Assembly (NCBI GenBank): GCA_028583415.1
Contig: CM053269.1
Span: 56,285,007 to 56,349,006, forward strand
DNA length: 64,000 nucleotides
Direction of reading: 5' to 3'
DNA from: Protea cynaroides
Lineage: Eukaryota > Streptophyta > Magnoliopsida > Proteales > Proteaceae
The number at the start of each line of letters is the position of its first letter. The first letter of the stretch is position 1. The translations under genes were made by a program, and so were the position numbers. Under the pieces are notes generated by a model. That model was not told the DNA's origin. It saw nothing but the letters and a program-made list of their open reading frames with translations, and did not search any database. Shown in pieces: positions 1 to 12,100 of the stretch.

Positions 1-884
1 GAAGGCAGAGAGAAGGTTTTCTAGGGTCATGTGCCATGTGGGAGTGATCAATCACCAACTACCTCTTCTCTGTGCATCAATGGAGTGCTAAATCCTTGTG
101 AGAGGTCAGTAGAGCTTTTATTTTTATATTCATGGTGATCATGGATTGTGTGGAAGAGATTGGAAGCTTGTGGATGAGATGTGCTCTGTGAATCGATCTC
201 TATCATCATTGAAGGTTGTTGGAGAGTTCCTGAGAGCAGTGTGAAGCTTCAAAGATATTGTTGGACATTCAAAAGCATTGTTTGTGAGAATTTTCAATTC
301 TCTATCTATTTATGCTTTCAATTTATTGTATGCTAGCGTAGGTGCAAATTGTTGAATACTTAGATAGTGGGGGAAAATTGTAAGACAAATTTATAAGCCT
401 AAAAAAAATCGTTATTTGCTTCTCGTGGGTGCAGGTTAAGCGTGGTGTATTCAGTAGGTGTTGGACACTGACTGTTAAGTCTGAATCTTGGCGTTGGTGC
501 ACCCTCTCAGTTTTATGGTGGAAAAACTTAGGGTTAATTTTCTTGTCTTGTTAGAGACTAAAAGTTGAGTGTTGAGTAAATACGGAGCCCGTTGGGCATT
601 ACTCCGTGGACTACCATCACACACTGTGTTGGTGAACCACGTAATATCTCTATGTTCATTGTTTTATCTTTCTGATATATTTGGGAGTGCGTAGAATGGC
701 TTGCAGGGTGGGTGTGCAAATCTGGTAGACCTGGCCACTGAGTGGTAGCGAGGTAGATTTGCATGCGCTTATGTGTATGTGAAAAGAATACATCTCAATC
801 AGCTCTGGGCTACTGTGAATAATAAGGGAAAATTTTCAGACACTGATTCACCCCCCCCTCTCAGTGTCATATCAAGTTCATCAA
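1..884 (+). mobile_element. Copia LTR (3' part, runs off the left edge)
   Basis: The C-run and CTCTCAG segment near 850-865 lies just upstream of a textbook initiator-Met-tRNA primer-binding site, and a gag reading frame follows. That order marks this stretch as the downstream part of a 5' LTR. Its left end is not identified and may lie outside the window. No coding capacity is visible here. Confidence 0.6.
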
Positions 885-885
885 T

Positions 886-900
886 TGGTATCAGAGCACC
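886..900 (+). other. Retrotransposon primer-binding site
   Basis: TGGTATCAGAGCACC matches the 3' end of plant initiator methionine tRNA, the usual primer of Copia elements. It lies between the LTR-like sequence and the gag start at 949. Confidence 0.85.
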
Positions 901-948
901 AGGCTCAGTGATCGCTTAATCAGCAACTGAGAAGATCAGAATAAAGAT

Positions 949-2977
949 ATGGCACCTGGAGAATGTTTTAACAAGCCCCCATTATTTGATGGGATGGATT
1001 TTGTTTCTTGGAAAAGATGAATGGAGGTCTATGTAGGATCTCTTGGTTATGATGTTTGGTCTTCTGTTGAAAATGACTACAATCCACATGACACAAATGC
1101 TCTCACTGCAGTAGATAAAAAGAATTTTGAGAATAATAGAAAGGCTCTCAATGCCATTCAAGGGGGACTGACAAATAGTGAACTGGTTAAAATCATGGAC
1201 TGCAAGACAGCAAAGAAAGTTTGGGATAGACTAATCAACATATATGAAGGAGATAAGAAGATCAAGACAGTCAAGCTTCAAACATTCAAAGGTCAGTTTG
1301 AGAATCTGAAGATGAGGATGAGACCATTGATCAATAAATGAACATGGTTAATGAAGTGGTCAATTCCATTAGAGGACTTGGTGAAGACCTAAAAGGTCAT
1401 GTCAAAAAATTTTAAGGTCTCTTACTCCAAAATTTGAGTCAAAAGTATCAGCTCTTGAAGAGACCAAGGACTTGGAACAGGTTACTATTTATGAAATTCA
1501 TGGACCCTTAATAGCTTTTGAGATGAGGGTTGATCCAGGAACCACTAGTGGCAAGCAGGTAGCTTTCAAGGCTGTGAAGAAGCTGAAAATTTCTAAAAAA
1601 CCAAATAAGGAAGAAAGTGAAGATGAGGCCACAACTCATTTCACTAGAAAATTGAAGAAGGGTACAGGATAGTATAAGAACAAGCTTCCATTCAAGTGCT
1701 TCAATTGTGGTAAAGTTAGACACTTCGCTGCAAAGTGCCCAATGAAGAGTAAGTTTGACAGTGATGATGAAGATGATAGAAAAAACAAGTTTAAAGGAAA
1801 GAAAAACTATAACTTCAAGAAAAATAGGTCCAACAGAAAGAGTTTTATCTCTAAAAGAAGCACTGAAACGTTAGATGATGATTCTGATGAAATCTCAGAA
1901 GATGAGCCTAGTGAGACTTTGTTCATGGTTTTCATTGAAGATCAGGAGGAAAACAAAAATAAAGAAAATTTTTCCTCAAAAAGCAATGAAGAAGGCATTG
2001 TGGAATCTATCTCTAATAGTGAAGAAGAGAGGGACAATGAAATTTCAAGCTCTGGTGATGATGAAAAAGGTGAAGTGAATTTTGAGGAAGAGTTTGTTGC
2101 AGCTATATATGAAGGAACTCAAGAAAGAAAGGAAATATAATAAGCTTGCTCACAAGAAGTTAAAAAGCAGAAAAAGTTAATTCAAGATTTGAGAGTTTAT
2201 GATGTAGAGTCCAAGAAAATTATTGAAAATCTCAAGACTCAGCTTGGACAGGCATCTACAGACCACTCAAAATTAATGACTGAGAATGGAGGTTTGAGAG
2301 CTCAACTTGAAATACAAGCCCCTGTGATAAGTAAATTTTAAGAGCTTGAGAAAGAATTTATTTTGTTAAAAGCAAAGGTGACTGAGTATGAAAAAGAAGA
2401 GTTTAAAAGACAATAAAAATTGAATTAACCTGATGAGCCAAGCAATACTACAGTGTACCTTAGTAGCAGCAAGCTAGATGAAATTATAAATTCTCAAAGA
2501 CCTTTCAATGTTAAATTTGGTCTTGGTTTTGATAAGGGAGAGACTTCTAATAATGCCAACTCAAAGAGGAAAGATCCCATCTTTTTTGTGAAAGAGAGTG
2601 GAAAGGGCAAAACTCCTATGATTTATGTTCAAGAAGAAAATCATGTTCCTATTCCACAGACTACTAATGCAAGACAAGGTAAGAGAGTGGAGCAGAGTAA
2701 CTTCTATGGAAGAAATTATCCCAATACACCACAGAGACAGATGAGGTACATGGCACCTTCTAAGCCAAGATTTTATTTTCAGGGATATTGTTATAAATGC
2801 AATGCTTATGGTCACAAGATAGCTACTTGTAAATTCAACATGAAAGAAGTCAGATTTGAAAGTAGAAATAAATTTACAAACTTGCTTCCCTTGAAGAAAT
2901 TTTATTGAGTGCTACAATTGTCATAACTATAGGCATATTGCAAGAGAGTGCAGAACAATTTTTCCATTCAAGCCATG
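949..2977 (+). pseudogene. Copia-type gag, multiply broken, no pol
   Basis: This is the capsid/nucleocapsid gene of a Copia retrotransposon. The likely ATG is at 949. An in-frame TGA at 1018 interrupts it before the UBN2/DUF4219-like gag domain at 1021-1341, which has the W-x2-L-x3-YEG landmark. Frame then shifts near 1310, and further stops follow. CCHC zinc knuckles are readable at about 1698-1741 (CFNC...H...C), 2791-2830 (CYKC...GH...C) and 2911-2950 (CYNC...H...C). An acidic, Lys/Glu-rich stretch separates the first knuckle from the other two. No protease, integrase or reverse transcriptase follows, because the element stops before a CT microsatellite at 3157. Non-functional relic. Confidence 0.8.
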
Positions 2978-3152
2978 AGTATTGAGTCAATTAGTCCCAT
3001 ATCATTTGATATTCTTATTGTCCTCTACATGTAACCTGTGTGGGATTAGAGACTGTCACTTCCTCATAAAATTGTTTTTAAACTCATTACTTTATTACTT
3101 ATTAGGGTGGGTTGTGGGTCATAATAATTGTATATTGTAAGCCACCATAGAA

Positions 3153-3156
<4 letters not shown>

Positions 3157-3220
<64 letters not shown>
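3157..3220. repeat. (CT)n microsatellite
   Basis: About 64 bp of uninterrupted CT dinucleotide directly abuts the left end of the hAT-like element. Slippage here could have erased that element's left target-site duplication. Confidence 0.95.
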
Positions 3221-3222
<2 letters not shown>

Positions 3223-3225
3223 ATT

Positions 3226-4033
3226 TAAGGGTGTCAAAAATGAAATCGAATCGTGTACCAAATAGAATTGAACAGTTTAAACCGAAACCCTAAAATCGAT
3301 TATTAAATGGTTCTTTTCTAATTTCAGAAATGAAATCGTTTAGTTAAAAGGTTCGATTATGGTTTCAAGAATGAAACCGTTTAAATCGACTATTTGGAAC
3401 TGTTAAAACCGGCTATTTGGAACCGTTAAAACTGGCTAAACCCTTACTTTTGATCCCTTAATGCTAAATATTTATATTTGTAGAAATAAATTATATTTTA
3501 ATACTTTTCACATGGCATACTTGTAAATCGTAAGTCCACTTTCATATATGATTAAAATTATTTTAATGATTTCCTTCGCTTTTCTCTACTTTATTCCTAA
3601 CTCTCTCTTTTTTTCCTCCGAGCAAAGAAACCGTTTAAAAATCGAAAAATCGAAACCGATTAATAATCGATTTTGGTAAGCATTTTGCCCTTACTTTTGA
3701 TCCCTTAATGCTAAATGTTTATATTTGTAGAAATAAATTATATTTTAATGCTTTCCACATGACATATTTGTAAATCATAAGTCCACTTTCATATATGACT
3801 AAAATTATTTTAATGATTTCCTTTATTTTTCTCTACTTTATTCCTAACTCTCTTTTTTTCTCTCCGAGCAATGAAACTGTTTAAAAATTGAAAAATCAAA
3901 ATCGATTAATAATCGGTTTTGGTAAGCATTTTGAAACCATTTAATAAATGGTTCGGTTTTGATTTACTCATTACACACTGAATCGAAACCGAACCACACT
4001 GTTAAACCGAAACTGCACCGTTTAACACCCTTA
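3226..4033. mobile_element. hAT-like non-autonomous element with internal tandem duplication
   Basis: It begins TAAGGGTGTCAAA and ends TTTAACACCCTTA, which are near-perfect inverted termini. The same termini bound the element at 22337-22999, where an 8-bp target duplication is intact. Here the left flank is a microsatellite and no target duplication is visible. The interior is rich in ACCGTTTAAA- and AATCGATT-like motifs, codes for nothing, and carries a 247-bp tandem duplication (3441-3687 and 3688-3933). Confidence 0.7.
3441..3933. repeat. 247-bp tandem duplication
   Basis: Two adjacent copies (3441-3687 and 3688-3933) both start CCCTTACTTTTGATCCC and end GGTAAGCATTTTG. They differ by scattered substitutions, so the duplication is not recent. 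It lies wholly inside the hAT-like element. Confidence 0.9.
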
Positions 4034-4534
4034 TTTTAAATATGCCATTTTTTATTATTTTTTTATTTTTTATTTTTTGCCTTCTGAAAAGACAATAATT
4101 CATGTATATCTTGCAGTATTTTCTTGTTCCTGAAAAAATAATTGAACTTATTTCCACTCACGCAACTCTTAAATGTATAAATAGAAATTTTCGTTCCTGA
4201 TCTGAAAAAAGAGATCGGTGAGACCAAAAATCTATATGATTAATAATTTAAGTTTAGTTATTTTCCTGGGCTAATGGATTATCCTATAATCATGTCAATC
4301 AGTTAGGTTTCGCGTGGTTTATGATCAGTTACTGGTCTGAACCGGTTTCAATCAAACACCCAACTAGTCTTATAGTGAGGAACTTTTACTGACGGAGTAA
4401 TGCATTATCTAAGACTAGATCCCAACCGTTTATTAGACGGTTGGTTCAGTTTTAGGATTTAAGCGGTTAGGTCTGATTGGATTTTACCGATTGGGCTACC
4501 GGTGGTGGCCAGCTTTTGACGGATTGGGATCTTC

Positions 4535-4686
4535 TGTAGTGAGGCCACCCCTGTAGTGAGATGTAGTGAGGATCTCACCCACTCAAAGTGGAGTTGCATG
4601 TATCCCGATGTACTTTGAGTGGATCGAGAAATGTGTTGATCCAGTTTGAGTGGATGGAATCCTCACTACACAAGTGTCTCACTACA
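4535..4686. mobile_element. Foldback MITE
   Basis: It is bounded by TGTAGTGAG on the left and its complement CTCACTACA on the right. Inside, TGTAGTGAGGAT and CCACTCAAA motifs recur in inverted order, so the single strand would fold into a hairpin of roughly 60-bp arms. There is no coding capacity and no clear target duplication. Confidence 0.6.
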
Positions 4687-5373
4687 GAGGAACTTTTTCC
4701 TCTTTTCACACCCCTATTTATCTTCTCTTCTTCATTTAGTGGTTCTCGTCCTACCATCCCCATACCTGATATAAAATTCCCACCTGAAAAAAATGGGAAT
4801 CTAAAAGTTCAAATTAAAATCAATGGAGGCCAATCCCTTACCTGATATTGAATTTTTAAACTTTACTTGTATCCCCCTAAGTTTAAGTTGTCCCACTTTT
4901 ATTTGTATCAAAATTATTCTCATGAATAAATTCTTTTTTTGCCTTCAAAAATTTTTGAGCATCCTATGCATGTAAATATATATTGATTATCATTAATTAT
5001 TTATAGTGTAAGGAATAATCCCACTTTAGGAAAAAAAAAACAATTAAGATGTTTTAAAATACTTAGTTGGTTTCTTTAACTAATAACTTAAAATTGTGAA
5101 TTAGATATTTCAAGCAACTAGAAGATTTTTTTCCCCTACCCACCCTGCTTGAAGCATGAAGCTACGTACCTTTGATGCTAAATGTTTTGGCTGGATATAT
5201 GAAGTTCCAGAATACTTACACAAACAATGCATGAAATCATGAATACAGATTCCACACTTTAGAAAACTATGTTCTGTATACATTGTTAATTAGTGATACA
5301 CACTTCCAACAATACAATCATCCAATCCAATCCAAGAAAGAAAAAAAAAATAAGAAAGTTCAAGCATCCCAAA
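4687..5373. other. AT-rich spacer, 3' flank of the ZIP gene
   Basis: No open frame resembling a protein family and no structured repeat was seen. The part nearest 5373 probably holds the ZIP 3' UTR. Confidence 0.5.
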
Positions 5374-6564
5374 TTAGTCCCAAATCATGACAACTGCTAT
5401 AACGCCCACCCCAAGAAGCACAGCGAAAAATTTGAAGAAAGGGGTATCAAAGTAGCTGCTCTCTTGTGGTTTAAACCCTTTGGCAATAAGGTGGTTGATG
5501 GCAACATAGACGAAAACTCCAGCTGCAATACCCATGGAGATAGCATAGATCCAATCTGCCACTGCTCCTTCCACCGTGGCATCAATGGCGATACCGATTC
5601 CAACTCCGATAGGGCTTGAAATAGCGAAGGCGAATGAATAAGCTGCAGTAGCTATAAATGGCCTCTTTGGCATCATACGCAGCAGTGCAATTCCCATGGC
5701 AATGGCTGCAAATATTTTGTGCAAGCATATTGTCCACAAGTTTCTCCATGCATCTGCTTTGGTTCCTGCAAATAGTAATGATCCCAAATCCCATGAGAAC
5801 TTCCTAGTTCAGAAGTGAATGACCTCAGATGCTTTGCTAGGAAAACCAAATTTCAATCTGGGAATCAAATTGATGCTTGGTTTTCTGGGTTGGTTCTTTA
5901 AAATAATTTCTCAAATAGGAAGAGCACTAATTTCAAAGAAAAAGAAGGGAATTTGAAAGGATTAATTACCAGCAACTCCAACAGCTATGCCTTCAAAGAC
6001 AGAGTGAAAGCAGAGGGCGAGGATGAGCAACAGGGTATCACCGAATGAAGATGTCTGGTGGAAAATCGGGTTGACTTCCATGGAAGCCATCTTTTTTCCT
6101 GCAGCTCCTTCCTCGACCTCGACGATCTCTACTTTATCCACTCTTGAACCTGCGTTGACGACGAAGGTTATGACGCAATCGCCAAACATGGTGAGAAGAT
6201 AACCGGCTGAGGCTAGCATGAAAGCAAAAGGATAGGTCTTGGTGGTGAGATCTCCAAAAGTAGAGCTGGAATCGCTCAAGAAATGCATCAACGCCGTTCC
6301 CAGGAAAACACCGGCTGCAAACTGAGTGCCCATTAGAAGGAAGCTTTCATTCCATCGGAAGAAATAAGGGGAAACTCCACCCGCAAAAGTGCTCACCAGT
6401 AGGATTATGAGACACCATATTTTGGTTAGAATCAGAGATCTGGAGTGAAGGTCCATGCTTGAGCTGTCGCCACCATTATCGCCGGTGCTTCCATGGGCAA
6501 GGAGGAGGAGGATCAATACAGTCGCTGTTGACTCGAGATATTTCAATTTCATGGAGGAAGCCAT
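5374..6564 (-). CDS. ZIP2: ZIP-family zinc/iron transporter, ZIP2-like (2 exons)
   Basis: Predicted membrane transporter for zinc or other divalent metals. Exon 1 is 5970-6564 and exon 2 is 5374-5765. The 204-bp intron has GT at 5968-5969 and an ATTTGCAG acceptor, and the joined frame gives 328 aa. The N terminus has a hydrophobic signal-like segment, followed by about eight membrane helices. The family metal-site residues are present: H187 and E191 in ALCFHSVFEG (helix 4) and H214 in LHKIFAAIAMG (helix 5). The cytoplasmic loop is short and lacks the His-rich stretch of many ZIPs, as in Arabidopsis ZIP2 (353 aa), which the sequence resembles throughout, including the C-terminal VVMIWD. The ATG at 6564 is the first in frame and opens the signal sequence. 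Confidence 0.93.
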
Positions 6565-6638
6565 TGCTCAATAAAACTGGGAATGAATTAAGCTTCCTCT
6601 TCCCTTGTATGGACTTGACCTTTCTGTTCTGTTCTCAC

Positions 6639-6650
6639 TCTATTTATTTC
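6639..6650 (-). promoter_or_regulatory. TATA-like box of the ZIP gene
   Basis: On the minus strand the sequence reads GAAATAAATAGA, about 75-85 bp upstream of the start codon, a plausible TATA position for a short leader. Sequence inference only. Confidence 0.4.
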
Positions 6651-6699
6651 CTACTTAGAAGTAATAAAAATAAGATCTAAAATATACTAATGATTATAT

Positions 6700-6716
6700 A
6701 ACAATAATACTCTAAT

Positions 6717-6749
<33 letters not shown>

Positions 6750-8082
6750 GGGGTTGGGATAATTTTGAGATTACATTTTTTTTATTCGATTGAAATGAAG
6801 AATTGTACTACGGTCTCTTTGATTTGATGCAATTTGGGTAATAACTAATGGATTAAGGTCTATTACCATTTGTTTCTAGTTTTGCAGTACAATTTTGACT
6901 TTGGGGAGGATTGTACTACACAAGCTCAGGCTCAATTCAACGGGTTCATTTGGTGGAGTATTACTTATATCATCTATTTATGGGAGTTTTTTATTAGTTG
7001 TAACTTGATTGGGTACACGTTAAACTCTAACTATGCTTTGATAATGGATAGAATGATTCCAAACTCCTCCTTCCTATTTTAAGTTTTAGATTGAAGTTTG
7101 CCATGTGGCAAAATTTTAAGGCTACAAGAAGATGCAGGGTTTAAGTGGGTGCATGGATGGTATGGTATAGCCACCTCATCCTGGATAGCGATTCTCAATC
7201 GACAGATGGATACCCTCATTGCAAAATAGCATCAATGATTTCAGATTGTCTTTCCTTCTACTCTAGGTTTTTAGATATTTTAAAATTTGGGGCTCATACC
7301 TATCCTAAGGCCAACAGCGTCGCTGGTCATTTGTAGCTTCTTTTGTAATTTGGAGTTTCATCTCTCTTTGATTTTTCTTTTTCTTTTTCTTTTTCTTTGA
7401 TCAGTGTCAATCTTGTATCTCTTGAGCTATTCTATATATATATCATGGCCAGACTGGGTGAGATATCCTAACCTGACTTGGCTGAAGTGGGCCTCGACTT
7501 TAAGGGAAACTACAATTACATTCCTAGTTTATGAGTGCAGATCCCCTCCCCAGTGCCAACCACTAACTGCCCCACACGCTTGGGGCCATGGATGGGTGTG
7601 GGAGCCACATCCCATGCAAGGTTCCCAAGAATGTGGGTAATACTTGTCCCCTTTTATTTAACCACTCCCAAAAACCTCCTTTTAAAAACTATTCTCCCAA
7701 GTTCCCAACAAACCCCTCACCATAAAAAAATATATTTTAACCACCTTGATTGACAGTAGTCATGACTTGAAGACATCCAAAGTGATCAACTGTTCGAGAT
7801 GAAGATATCATGGCAACTCCGAAAAACATAACCATCGTTGGATCTAGTGCACGATTTCTCATCCTCCCCCCCAACCCCTTTTTATCAAATTTATCAAAAG
7901 CACGTATTGTGTCAGTGTTCCCATCCCGTCTTCGTTCCTGCACTGATCTCATATGAGATCTACGGTTTGTGGAGCACAAGCCACAAGCCTAGGGGAAATG
8001 CATTAAATTTAAAGAGTGACAGTATCATCTCACAAAACAAAAGCCAGTTATCAATGGTATTTGCAACTCAATCATTCCCCCA

Positions 8083-8085
<3 letters not shown>
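6700..8085. other. Intergenic, no gene seen
   Basis: The stretch contains a short TA run near 6718-6737 and pyrimidine-rich segments (7370-7400). The open frames lack family resemblance, and nothing else was recognised. Confidence 0.5.

Positions 8086-8174
<89 letters not shown>
8086..8174. repeat. (AT)n microsatellite
   Basis: About 89 bp of pure AT dinucleotide. It gives rise to a spurious Tyr-Ile repeat reading frame. Confidence 0.97.
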
Positions 8175-8178
<4 letters not shown>

Positions 8179-9127
8179 CTCTATAAATTCATAGGTAGAT
8201 TAAGAGAGAAACCGTAATACATAACACACATATAATCAGAGTTCACTAGAAAAGTTGACATGTGACCAATCTCGGACTTCAAGCATTCCTTGTCCAGGGG
8301 ATGAAGGAGACATCATGAATCAATATAGCCGCATCAAGATTCCCACAACCACCAAGAAACCCAAGTGCCCAAATCTTGATACAATGGTTTGATCATTCTT
8401 ACAGGAAGAGATTGAAAAAGATACAAAAATCAGACAATTAGATTTAGATTAAATCAAGGGGGAAAAGGTAGATGTGCAGGAACCCACACCATTAAAAACT
8501 GGAAGAGACTTTCCATGATAATTAATGTGAAAAGAAATGCTTGACTGAACAAAACATTGCCCACCGAAGGAAAAAAGGCATGCATAGAATAACTGTGGCA
8601 AAAATGTAGACATTAAGATAAACGAAGGAAGAACTAGAAAAGCCGTTGCAGAAAGAAAAAAAAAAAAACGCTAGAAAAACGCTTTTGCAAGAACCCAGGT
8701 GTAACATCAATTGATAAATAGAGAAGAAAAGCCAATTGTGCTGATTCAATCATGGACATCAGAAACCAATACAACTGTTAGGAGTCAAGCAAGTTGGTGC
8801 CATGGAAAGGATTAAAGGTGTAACTTATCAAAAAGGAAGAAAGAAAAGGATTAAAGGTGAAAATGATCCAAAGGCAAGTTTTTACATGAAGTTTAATTGC
8901 AGAACTTGGATACATGTGATAACCCAACTACCCAAATAGTAAGGACAAGGGCCAACCAAAGATATCCGATGATTCCAAAAATTCATGGACTCCTGACAGA
9001 GGGTAGTTTCATGATTCATGAAATCTCCCTCATAGAACTTCTGAGGTTACAACATTTTTTTTTTTTTTTTTTTTGTGGGGGGGGCATTATACATACACAA
9101 GTACACATCTAACGGTGTGCGAGTGTT

Positions 9128-12100
9128 TCAAACCATGTAAGAACCATGTATGCCACTCTCCCCACTTTCCTGCCAACCAGACCCTGCTTTAAACTTACAC
9201 ACTGGGCATGTGCCTTGCTGCCGCAGCCATGGGTCGATGCAGATCGCATGAAACTGCGAAATAGAAAAGTAAACCAGTATTAGCACCAAATAACAAAGTA
9301 AATTCAAGGTCGCAACCTCATTCATTTATGTATCTGTCCAGGAAGACGTTAAAATGAATCACAGGGAAAACAGAGGATGAAAAACTGATCCAAAAAAAAA
9401 AAAAAGAAGGAAGAAGAAGAACCTGATGCAAGCATGGCAAGCTGCGGATGAGTTCTCCATCATTAACTTGTTCCAGGCAAACATTGCATGTCAGTTCATT
9501 GTCTGAAGCTTTAAAGTTTTCATCTGCCTCACAGGAGTCTTGCTTTTTCTGCTCGTGGAAACAATGACATCAAAATTGATCACTAGTTTTTAGATGCAAG
9601 AATGCTTGTAAGTAAAACCCTAAAACATTTGAGGCTAATCTAAGCTGCTAATGCAAGAACTACGGTGCACGTTAGTGTTGGAACCATGTTTACAAGGTAT
9701 CGGTATCGGATCGGCCAATTTGTATCGGTTTTGGCCACAGCCAATCCCGATCCAATCGAAACCATACAAGTAGTATTATGGCAAAAATAAGAAATAATAG
9801 CACTGATTACAGCTGTTATTTCTGGGATTCGGAAACCATAATGTAGATTAATGCAAGAATGGCATTGAACTTAGGAATACAACACCTTATTCCCTGTATA
9901 TCTTATTCCGAATTCCAAAAATCTGATAATAACCACTCGAGATTGTATTATCTACGTTAAGATCTGTATTAAGCTATCTTCAGTTTACCAAAATAGAAAG
10001 CTAAGAAACCACTAAGGATTGGAAGTTGTACATACTTGATCAGACGTAGATAAAAAAAAAACGAATGCAGATTTACAAACTGGAAAACCAAACAACAGTA
10101 ATAAAATGGCAAAATAAGAAGAAAGGAGGGACGAGCAAATATTAATCCTAGAAATCACTACCTCAATTGACTCTTTTAGATACAAAACTAACTTCATCAG
10201 AAAGCAGTACTTTTCAAACCTATACTCCTGCAAACCAAAACCATTACCCTACTTTCCATTTTGGCTCTTTGAAATTGCTTGTCCATATTACAGATTAATG
10301 GTTTTCCAGTAAGTTTGCCACATTAAATGTCTCATTTCAGCGCATCTCACAATATATAGTGACTAGTGCTAGTGCGAGAGTCTAATAAGTAATGGGAGGG
10401 CAATATTGGAAAACTAGGGGTTTTAAATGCTTTAACCACCGGCCCTTACAATTTGGGCTTTTAAAAAGGAACAGCCATTGTGGAACACAGGTAAGTAATA
10501 AATAATAAAATCAAGGTTTAATGATAAGTAAATCTAGACTAATTGAAAAAAGAAACATTGAATAGAAATAGTAAAAAACCACAATTATTAATAATAGTAA
10601 AAATTCACTAAAATAAGGAAAGTAAAATAAAATTAACATAATCCATTAAACTTGTTAGTTAGGCTCTCTTTGGCGTAGTTTATATTTATATTTATGAGCT
10701 ATTTATAATAAATCATTTTTGAAAATAAATTATAAATTATAAATAATAACCGTTTGCTATCACTAGATATAAAGAAGTAATAATAGATTATCACAATAAT
10801 GATAAACACCTTTTAACCTATTAGTAGATATTAAATTATATTACTTTATTTTAAATATAAATAAATACCATAAATCATACCAAATAACTACATCTGTCAT
10901 AATGTATTGTATAATTAATACTATAATACATACCAAAGAGAGCGTTAGATACAACTATGATAGCATTGCATTAATTGCTGGTGAAAAATTCAATATTTGA
11001 TTTCAACATAAGTTGAAACTTAAGGGATTTTCCATGAGAAGATGCTCCAACAACATTCATCAATATATTTTATTTATTTGTGGAGGTTTGGGGTTTTTTT
11101 TTGGGGGGTGATGGGGCACGTTTTGTGAGGTTTAACTAGAACGGAACCTCCATAGCCTGTGTTGTGGTGGATCAGTTAAGCTCTGATACCATGTGAGAAT
11201 GGAGGTTATAAAACCAGCAGTGAGAGAGAAATGTAGGAGAGGAGAAACCAATAGATGGTAGAGAAAATAATGTTATGCCTCTCCCCCTCAAACCAAGTTA
11301 TATATATTAGAAAAATAAAACTCACAAAAGGAGTCAAAATAAAAGAAATAGAGCTCAAGTAGGAAACTCTAATAAAATCCCCAAAACGGAAACTAAACTA
11401 GAGAAAAATAAACATAACGAACTAGGTGATGCTAGACCAACTAAGTGATACCTAGCCACTATACAGCTAATCTCAACACTCAACAGTCTGATTACCCTAA
11501 AATCTAAAGCACCATTAAATCAAGTCTGACCAACTGATTTTCATGGCATTTTGCGAACTCTGCAAATCAGCCAAGTTTCTAGGAACCATCTCGTTCTAAA
11601 AGAAGCCCTTGGATCGTAATTCGCCCCAAACCCAAATTCCCATTGGCATATTGAAAAGCCGTAACTATATTTTTCCTAATTTCCCCCAATTAGAAATTCC
11701 TATTTAAACAAAAAAAAAAAAAAAAAAAAAATCCTGCATTCACCCCCTTTCCTTCTCACTGACAATGAAACTCACAGTGCCCCTCCATCAAGCTCTCACC
11801 CACCTCCTCTATTAATCATCAATTAACAATTGGAAAAACCTTAAAATATGTCACCATCCTCAACCATGTGGCCACCATGTATTGGATCTCCCTCCTTGAC
11901 CATGTATTGGATCTCCCTCCTTGACCAGGTTTTATCACTCATGAAACTATTTTCTGAAATGTTCACTTTTCAACCATTTCTTATAGCTTTATTATGCCAC
12001 ATGGAAAAAAAATTTCCAGGCTGAAACTTAACAAATGGAGAAGGTGACTATTTATCCCAGGAGGGGGGTTATTAAGGAGTCCAAGAAGATCAGACCTTGG

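Noticed and set aside
3064..3261. Arg-Glu repeat frame on the minus strand
   Set aside because: Translation of the CT/GA microsatellite.
7838..8194. Open frame with a Tyr-Ile repeat (also 26803-26988)
   Set aside because: Produced by the TA dinucleotide tract.
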